Source of the DNA: an uncultured Senegalimassilia sp.
GTDB taxonomy: Bacteria; Actinomycetota; Coriobacteriia; Coriobacteriales; Eggerthellaceae
Reading direction: 5' to 3'
Length of the DNA: 64,000 bases
Assembly (NCBI RefSeq): GCF_902464545.1
Contig: NZ_CABQJR010000004.1
Coordinates: forward strand, 1 to 64,000
A program made the position numbers and the translations under genes. Positions 59,119-64,000 of this stretch are shown here, one piece after another (positions within the stretch are counted from its first letter, which is position 1; the number at the start of each line of letters is the position of its first letter). Under the pieces are notes generated by a model, which had not been told where the DNA came from, ran no database searches, and worked only from the letters and a program-made list of their open reading frames with translations.

Positions 59119-60633
59119 ATGACGCATTTCGACGACCTCGGCCTTTCGGGCCAGGCATTGCAGGCTGTGGCCCAGCTGGGTTACAGCACCCCCACTCCCG
59201 TGCAGGAGCAGGCCATCCCCAAGGTGCTGGAGGGCCGCGACCTGATCGCCGCCGCGAAGACCGGCACCGGCAAAACCGCCGCGTTCAGCTTGCCCACCAT
59301 GGACAAGCTCGGCCACGCCAAGGGCAACAAAGGTCCGCTCATGCTGGTGGTCACTCCCACGCGCGAGCTTGCCGAGCAGATCGGCGAGGTGTGCGGCACC
59401 ATCGCGAAGAACACGCACCATCGCATCCTCACCGTAGTCGGCGGCGTTTCCTACAACCCGCAGATCCAGGCGCTCAACCGCGGCATCGACGTGCTCATCG
59501 CCACGCCGGGCCGTCTGGTGGACCTTATGGACCAAGGAGCCGCTCATCTGAGCAGCGTGGAGGTGCTCGTGCTCGACGAGGCCGATCGCATGCTCGACAT
59601 GGGCTTTTGGCCTGCCATGCGCAAGATCATCGGCGCCACGCCGCACAACCGTCAAACCCTGCTGTTCAGCGCCACCATCGACCGCACCATCATGAGCACG
59701 GCCGGCAAGCTGTTGCACGACCCCGCCATGGTCGAGATCGCTCACAAGGGCGAGACGGCCGACACGGTGGAGCAATACGTCATGCACGTGCAGCAAGCGG
59801 TGAAGCCCGAATTACTCAAGGGTCTCATGAAGGAGCGCGGCCACAGGCGCGTCATCGTGTTCTGCCGTACGCGCAGCCGCGCAGACGCTACGTGCCGCCG
59901 CCTGAAGAAGGTCGGTTACTCCGTCGAGGCCATCCACTCCAGCCGCAGCCAGAACCAGCGTCGTCGCGCCCTTGAGAACTTCGCCAACGGCACCACCGAC
60001 GTGCTGGTTGCCACCGACGTGCTCGCACGCGGCATCGATGTGGAGGAAGTCGAGTACGTGGTGAACTACGACCTGCCCACACAGCCCGAGGACTACGTGC
60101 ACCGCATCGGCCGCACGGGCCGCGCAGGCGCGTCCGGGTTCGCCGTCAGCTTCGTCAGCCCCGAAACCGCCGATGCGCTTCGCGACATCCAGAAGCTGCT
60201 CAAGCGCACCATCCCCGAGCTTGAGCTTGAGAACTTCGATATGCACGAAGCCGAGAACGAGGCCGCTGCCAGGGCGCAGCGCGCCGAGGCACGTCGCGAT
60301 CCCGAGATCCAGCAGGCTAAGAAAGAGCAGGCTGCCCGCACGCGCAGGAAGAACAAGGCGCGCGAGGCCGCACAGGCCGAAGAGGTGAACACCCGCCGCG
60401 CCAAACGGGGCGGCCGCAAAGTCGCCGAAAAGCCCGCCAGCGGGACGGCGCACGCCGCAAGGAAGCACAGCAACGCCGATCACAGCTCGCAACAGAAGCG
60501 CGGCAACGGCTCTAGGAACGCTTCCGCCCACCGCGCCAAGACCAGCAATGCGTCCGGTGCGCAAGGCGGCGATTTCCGCCCTGGACGCGCCCATCGCGCC
60601 CAAGTTGCGCACCAGCGCAACAGGCGCCGCTAA
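59119..60633 (+). CDS. DEAD-box ATP-dependent RNA helicase
   Basis: 504 aa. AAKTGTGKTAAF (motif I), TPTRELAEQ (Ia), VLVLDEADRML (II), FSATIDRT (III), ATDVLARGIDVEEVEYVVNY (V) and HRIGRTGRAG (VI). The C-terminal 130 residues are a basic, Arg/Lys/Ala-rich tail for RNA binding, as in RhlE/DeaD-type enzymes. Likely acts in ribosome assembly or RNA decay, helpful in cold. Confidence 0.95.
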   Translation: MTHFDDLGLSGQALQAVAQLGYSTPTPVQEQAIPKVLEGRDLIAAAKTGTGKTAAFSLPTMDKLGHAKGNKGPLMLVVTPTRELAEQIGEVCGTIAKNTHHRILTVVGGVSYNPQIQALNRGIDVLIATPGRLVDLMDQGAAHLSSVEVLVLDEADRMLDMGFWPAMRKIIGATPHNRQTLLFSATIDRTIMSTAGKLLHDPAMVEIAHKGETADTVEQYVMHVQQAVKPELLKGLMKERGHRRVIVFCRTRSRADATCRRLKKVGYSVEAIHSSRSQNQRRRALENFANGTTDVLVATDVLARGIDVEEVEYVVNYDLPTQPEDYVHRIGRTGRAGASGFAVSFVSPETADALRDIQKLLKRTIPELELENFDMHEAENEAAARAQRAEARRDPEIQQAKKEQAARTRRKNKAREAAQAEEVNTRRAKRGGRKVAEKPASGTAHAARKHSNADHSSQQKRGNGSRNASAHRAKTSNASGAQGGDFRPGRAHRAQVAHQRNRRR

Positions 60634-60723
60634 CAGTTGGTTATGCGCCGGTTAAGGGGCCGGCGCATAACAGCCCGGTAATCTATCGGTAAAGTGTATA
60701 TCGTCTTTAGGAGGGAGGACGCC

Positions 60724-61056
60724 ATGCGCATAGCGGTAGCTTGCCAGGGGCTTGATGTGGCGCCAAGATTTGCACGCAGTTCAAGTTTCATGTGCTATCG
60801 CGTTGACCGTGGCATGTTCGCCGATTGCCAGAATATGCCCAACCTTTCGTTCCCTCCGGCTCAGCTGGCTCAGGTATTGAAGGACCTTGATGTCAGCGTT
60901 ATGATCGTCGACAGGATCGACCCAACCTCGGAGACGGCCCTGAAAGCAGCCGGCATCGAGGTTCAAACCGGCTATACCGGCACCGCATCCGCCGCTGCGC
61001 GCACCTATATCGGGCGCACGCTGTCCGGAACGCACGAAGAGCTGGAGGCATCGTAA
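60724..61056 (+). CDS. NifX/NifB-like (dinitrogenase cofactor) domain protein
   Basis: 110 aa from ATG 60724, with AGGAGGGAGG upstream. MRIAVACQGLDVAPRFARSS and VMIVDRIDPTSETALKAAGI fit the Fe-Mo cofactor biosynthesis domain found in many anaerobes without nitrogenase, where it may bind metal clusters. No nif genes are nearby. Confidence 0.8.
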   Translation: MRIAVACQGLDVAPRFARSSSFMCYRVDRGMFADCQNMPNLSFPPAQLAQVLKDLDVSVMIVDRIDPTSETALKAAGIEVQTGYTGTASAAARTYIGRTLSGTHEELEAS

Positions 61057-61090
61057 GCGCTTTAGCGCTACGCGATAGCATGGCACGTGG

Positions 61091-61113
61091 AAAGCGCCTT
61101 GGGGCGCTTTTTT
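61091..61113 (+). terminator. Terminator after the NifX-like gene
   Basis: 8-bp stem AAAGCGCC / GGCGCTTT with a TTGG loop and a T tail. Confidence 0.85.
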
Positions 61114-61269
61114 CGTATCTACAGCCGTGATGCCGCGGCACAGCAAACCTGGTTCGACGGCATGCAGCCTTCGTATCGCGCAGTCTTTTACCATAGCGGC
61201 ATGCAAGCACTTCTTTGCACGCGTGCGGCAGTGGGAATCGACCGATGTGAAACCCATGCCCTAACGCAA

Positions 61270-61301
61270 AACACCCCGCTTGGATTCCCAAGCGGGGTGT
61301 T
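61270..61301 (-). terminator. Terminator of the infC-rpmI-rplT operon
   Basis: 14-bp perfect stem AACACCCCGCTTGG with its complement and a 4-base loop, 24 bases after the rplT stop. On the minus strand TT follows. It may work on both strands. Confidence 0.85.
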
Positions 61302-61324
61302 ATACATTTGAAGCTTGAAACAGC

Positions 61325-61678
61325 TTACAGGGCCTTCTTGGCGACCTCGACGATTGCGGTGAAAGCCGCGGGGTCGTTGATGGCCATGTCGGAGAGCACC
61401 TTGCGGTCCAGCTCCACGCCGGCCTTCTTCAGGCCGTTCATGAAGGCGGAGTAGCTCATGCCGTTCAGACGGGCGCCGGCGTTGATGCGGGTGATCCACA
61501 GACGACGGATCTCACGCTTCTTGTTGCGGCGATCGCGGTACTGGTACTGCAGGGAGTGCTGGACCTGTTCCTTGGCAGCGGTGTAGGAACGGGACTTGGC
61601 ACCATAGTAGCCCTTTGCACGGTTAAGGACGGTGCGGCGCTTCTTCTTGGCGTTGACTGCACGCTTGATACGAGCCAT
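61325..61678 (-). CDS. rplT: 50S ribosomal protein L20
   Basis: 117 aa, normal length. [20 protein letters not shown] at the start and [20 protein letters not shown] are diagnostic. Binds 23S rRNA in early assembly and, in some bacteria, its own operon leader. Confidence 0.98.
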   Translation of the reverse strand: MARIKRAVNAKKKRRTVLNRAKGYYGAKSRSYTAAKEQVQHSLQYQYRDRRNKKREIRRLWITRINAGARLNGMSYSAFMNGLKKAGVELDRKVLSDMAINDPAAFTAIVEVAKKAL

Positions 61679-61702
61679 TGATTATCACTGCTCCTTTAAA
61701 AC

Positions 61703-61900
61703 TTAGCGAAGGCCGAGGTTGCGGGCCACGACGCGACGGTCGGCGGCAGCCAGCTCGGTCTCGTGACGGAAATTACGCTTACGCTTCTGAGACTTCTTCG
61801 TCAGAATGTGGCTCTTGTAGGCCTTAGCACGCATGATCTTGCCGGAGCCGGTAACGCGGAAGCGCTTTGCCGTACCGCGATGGGTCTTCATCTTAGGCAT
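61703..61900 (-). CDS. rpmI: 50S ribosomal protein L35
   Basis: 65 aa from ATG 61900. [20 protein letters not shown] and [16 protein letters not shown] are diagnostic. The start overlaps the infC end by 8 bases. Confidence 0.98.
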   Translation of the reverse strand: MPKMKTHRGTAKRFRVTGSGKIMRAKAYKSHILTKKSQKRKRNFRHETELAAADRRVVARNLGLR

Positions 61901-62483
61901 TGCCTTCGTCCTTTCCTTCGTCTTTCTTGTCGTTTGCCTTCTTTTTCTTCGCCGCCATGCTTGCGGGAAGCGGGGCGATGAGCATGTGCATGTTGCGGCC
62001 TTCCATCTTCGGCTGGCTCTCGATGACCGCAATGTCCTTCAGGTCGTCGGCCAGGCGCTCCAGGATGGTCAGGCCCTGTTCCGGATGGGCCATCTCGCGG
62101 CCGCGGAACATGATGGTGATCTTGACCTTGTTGCCAGCGGAGAGGAAGCGAAGCACGTGCTTCTTCTTCGTGGTGTAGTCCCCCACGTCGATCTTCGGGC
62201 GGAACTTCATTTCCTTGGTCTCGATCTTGCTTTGGTTCTTGCGAGCCTGCTTCGCCTTGATGGCCTGATCGTACTTGAACTTGCCGTAGTCCATGATGCG
62301 GCACACGGGCGGTTCCGCATTCGGGGCGATTTCAACAAGATCAAGCCCCTGGTCGTCAGCAACGCGCTGCGCCTGGGCAACCGGGTAGATACCCAACTGC
62401 GTTCCGTCGAACCCGATCAGGCGGCACTCGCGCACCGTGATCTGTTCGTTGAGCCTAGGCTCTTGAGCGGCTATCGCACTCAC
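61893..62483 (-). CDS. infC: Translation initiation factor IF-3
   Basis: About 196 aa from GTG 62483 (AAGGAAGGAAG upstream), or a few residues longer from ATG 62498. [20 protein letters not shown], then [20 protein letters not shown] and [19 protein letters not shown] cover both IF-3 domains. The C-terminus has a Lys/Asp tail. It guards start-codon choice on 30S. Confidence 0.97.
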   Translation of the reverse strand: MSAIAAQEPRLNEQITVRECRLIGFDGTQLGIYPVAQAQRVADDQGLDLVEIAPNAEPPVCRIMDYGKFKYDQAIKAKQARKNQSKIETKEMKFRPKIDVGDYTTKKKHVLRFLSAGNKVKITIMFRGREMAHPEQGLTILERLADDLKDIAVIESQPKMEGRNMHMLIAPLPASMAAKKKKANDKKDEGKDEGNA

Positions 62484-62515
62484 CTTCCTTCCTTGCATGC
62501 GGTATCGCATGGCAT

Positions 62516-62544
62516 AAAAAAACCCACAGCTTCAAGCATGCGGG
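62516..62544 (-). terminator. Leader terminator (attenuator) before infC
   Basis: On the minus strand a hairpin with arms CCCGCA / TGTGGG and an inner GC stem is followed by TTTTTTT, only 30 bases before infC. A terminator before the first gene of this operon is typical of attenuation, as known for L20 control in Bacillus. Confidence 0.75.
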
Positions 62545-62869
62545 CGTGATGAACGAACCATGTTCAGGTATTCATACGACCCATCAGCAGCTTGAAAGCG
62601 CCGAACTAGGTGGGAGGCGCTACGCCCCCGCTTGTGAACAGCTCGTTTATTATAGCGCGAACGCCGTCCGGTGCAAGGGACCGCCCTTCTCACCGGCCGG
62701 CGTTCACAAGATGGACACAAGAAGCGAAAGCCGCGGGCAGGAACCAGGCTCGCCGATCGCCGACACGCGCTGCGGAAGGCCCACCCAGCTCCAGCCCCAG
62801 GCCATCAACCGAGCCCTTGCGTTCCGACATGCCCAGCGCACGGCCCCGGGTCCCTGGTCGAAATAGCAC
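62545..62869. other. infC leader and promoter region, no gene
   Basis: About 325 bases with open frames that look random. It should hold the infC promoter and the leader RNA. On the minus strand TATAAT occurs at 62650-62655, a good -10 candidate for infC, about 105 bases upstream of the leader terminator. Confidence 0.5.
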
Positions 62870-62893
62870 CGGCGGCCATTCGGCCGCCGGTTA
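62870..62893 (-). terminator. Terminator after the membrane protein gene
   Basis: 10-bp perfect stem ACCGGCGGCC / GGCCGCCGGT, GAAT loop; weak T tail (GCTATTT). Confidence 0.7.
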
Positions 62894-62897
62894 CCTG

Positions 62898-64000
62898 CTA
62901 CGCGTTGATGTAGATATAGATGATGCGCACGGTGTCGGCCAGGTTTCCCGAAGCGTTGGCCGTGCTGTAGTCGTACATGAGCACGCTCGACCAGGTGTGG
63001 GCGGCGCCGTTGATGTCCACGGTGCCGTTGAACGAGCAGTTCTCCTTCACCAGCGTGGTGCCGTCCGATGCGTACGTGGAGTACGAAGTCTTGTCGGTAG
63101 GCAGCTTGGCCGAGCCGTCTGCCACGTTCACGCCCGCCTCGCGCAGCGTCTTCTCGACGATGTGCTCGTTCTTCACGGCGTCGGCGAAGCTGAGCGAGCC
63201 GTAGCCGAGCGACGCGGTGGCGGCGGAGTAACCGGCCTGGATGACCTTGCCGTCGGCGTCAAGCCCCAAATAGACCGTGGGCGTGCCCGAACGGGAATCG
63301 GCAGGCTCGGCGGTCAGGGCCACCGTGACGCTTTTCTTCACGGAATTGCCCTCTTCGTTGACGTCCTTGGAGGACGTGACCGTGGCACCGTGCGCAAGCG
63401 CGGTGATGGCCGCATCCTGGGTTTGCCCCAGCACGCCGACCAGGTTGGGAACCTCGGTCTTCTTGGTGGTGGTGGCGCTTGCCGCGTCCTTGCCGGAGTT
63501 TTCCTGGGAAAGGTTGCCCACGTCAGTGGACTGCTGCTGGGCCTGGGTCTGCTGCACCATGGCGCGGCTGGACTCGTTCCACAACTGGAAGGCGAAATAC
63601 CCCAGTGCGCAGGCGAGCACCACAAGCAGGGCCACGATGATCACGAGCACGCGGCGGACACGACGCGACTTCTTGAGGTGCGGATGCTCCAGCGGCTCGG
63701 GCCTGCCGTGGCGGCCACGGTTCTGGGCAGGCGCGGCGGCAGGGATCTCGTCGCCGAACACGGGCTCATCGCGCGGCTCGAGGCTCTCTACCGGGTCGGA
63801 ATAGTCCTCCGAGGTGTCGCCTTGATAGCTGAAGCCGGCGGCATGCGCGCCGTGGGAGGCCGCGACGGGCGCGAACGCCTCGGTCAGGCCAAGCGACGTA
63901 TCGCCGTCGGCCGCGCCGCGCTGCCCATCGGCGCCGGCGGCGCCGATGGGCGCGAACGCCTCGGTCAGACCCAGGGACGCGTCGCCTTCGGGCTGCTGCT
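62898..64000 (-). CDS. Membrane protein with PASTA-like domain, 5' end outside window
   Basis: At least 367 aa remain open to the window edge with no stop, so the true start is outside. The N-terminal part seen has two near-identical copies of GD(A/T)SLGLTEAFAP. After a basic stretch (HLKKSRRVRR) comes one span (VLVIIVALLVVLACALGYFA), then EVPNLVGVLGQTQDAAITAL, which looks like a PASTA domain, and an unknown outer domain ending in IYIYINA. PASTA units bind wall material; a sensing or wall-growth role is inferred. Confidence 0.7.
   Translation of the reverse strand, partial: QQPEGDASLGLTEAFAPIGAAGADGQRGAADGDTSLGLTEAFAPVAASHGAHAAGFSYQGDTSEDYSDPVESLEPRDEPVFGDEIPAAAPAQNRGRHGRPEPLEHPHLKKSRRVRRVLVIIVALLVVLACALGYFAFQLWNESSRAMVQQTQAQQQSTDVGNLSQENSGKDAASATTTKKTEVPNLVGVLGQTQDAAITALAHGATVTSSKDVNEEGNSVKKSVTVALTAEPADSRSGTPTVYLGLDADGKVIQAGYSAATASLGYGSLSFADAVKNEHIVEKTLREAGVNVADGSAKLPTDKTSYSTYASDGTTLVKENCSFNGTVDINGAAHTWSSVLMYDYSTANASGNLADTVRIIYIYINA

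Overview
The window is high-GC DNA from a Gram-positive actinobacterium, most likely an anaerobic Coriobacteriia/Eggerthellaceae-type gut organism. The basis is the rodA-mrdA-mreDCB cell-shape cluster, a four-subunit group-3 [NiFe] hydrogenase and general codon use; I cannot name a species. Two chromosomal arms (1-19.1 kb and 55.6-64 kb) flank a complete-looking prophage of about 36.2 kb (19.12-55.37 kb) inserted at the 3' end of a tRNA-Arg(CCG) gene.

Left arm: partial tRNA-Asp; a DUF2344 / radical SAM B12-domain gene pair; a hypothetical protein; the elongasome cluster rodA, PBP2, mreD, mreC, mreB; the hydrogenase operon hydB-hydG-hydD-hydA; ndk; a TPR membrane protein; a peptidyl-prolyl isomerase; an RNA m5U methyltransferase. 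All of these genes are on the minus strand. Right arm: GtrA-like protein and a GT2 glycosyltransferase (divergent pair), tRNA-Glu, an MGDG-synthase-like glycosyltransferase, a DEAD-box helicase, a NifX/NifB-like small protein, the rplT-rpmI-infC operon with a leader terminator, and the C-terminal part of a membrane protein cut by the window edge.

Prophage: a siphovirus-like temperate phage. A leftward lysogeny block (serine integrase, unknown protein, HTH repressor) faces a rightward early operon across three palindromic operators. The early operon carries a Cro-like HTH, RusA, DUF1351, ERF, SSB, a replication organiser, a DnaC-like loader and many small Zn-ribbon and membrane proteins. A terminator precedes the late genes: terminase, portal, a MuF-like head protein fused to a nuclease-toxin-like domain, scaffold, capsid, connectors, tail tube, frameshifted tail chaperones, tape measure and tail proteins.

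The most notable system is a complete diversity-generating retroelement (DGR) at 49.2-52.3 kb: a C-type-lectin-like target gene with a C-terminal variable repeat, a hairpin after it, an Avd-like accessory gene, an adenine-rich template repeat and a reverse transcriptase. Variable and template repeats differ only at template adenines, plus one 6-nt insertion best explained as a TACAAT duplication. The lysis block follows (XkdX-like protein, membrane protein, holin, C39-like peptidase, GH25 endolysin). The right boundary holds two decayed integrase 3' ends, scars of earlier insertions at the same tRNA.
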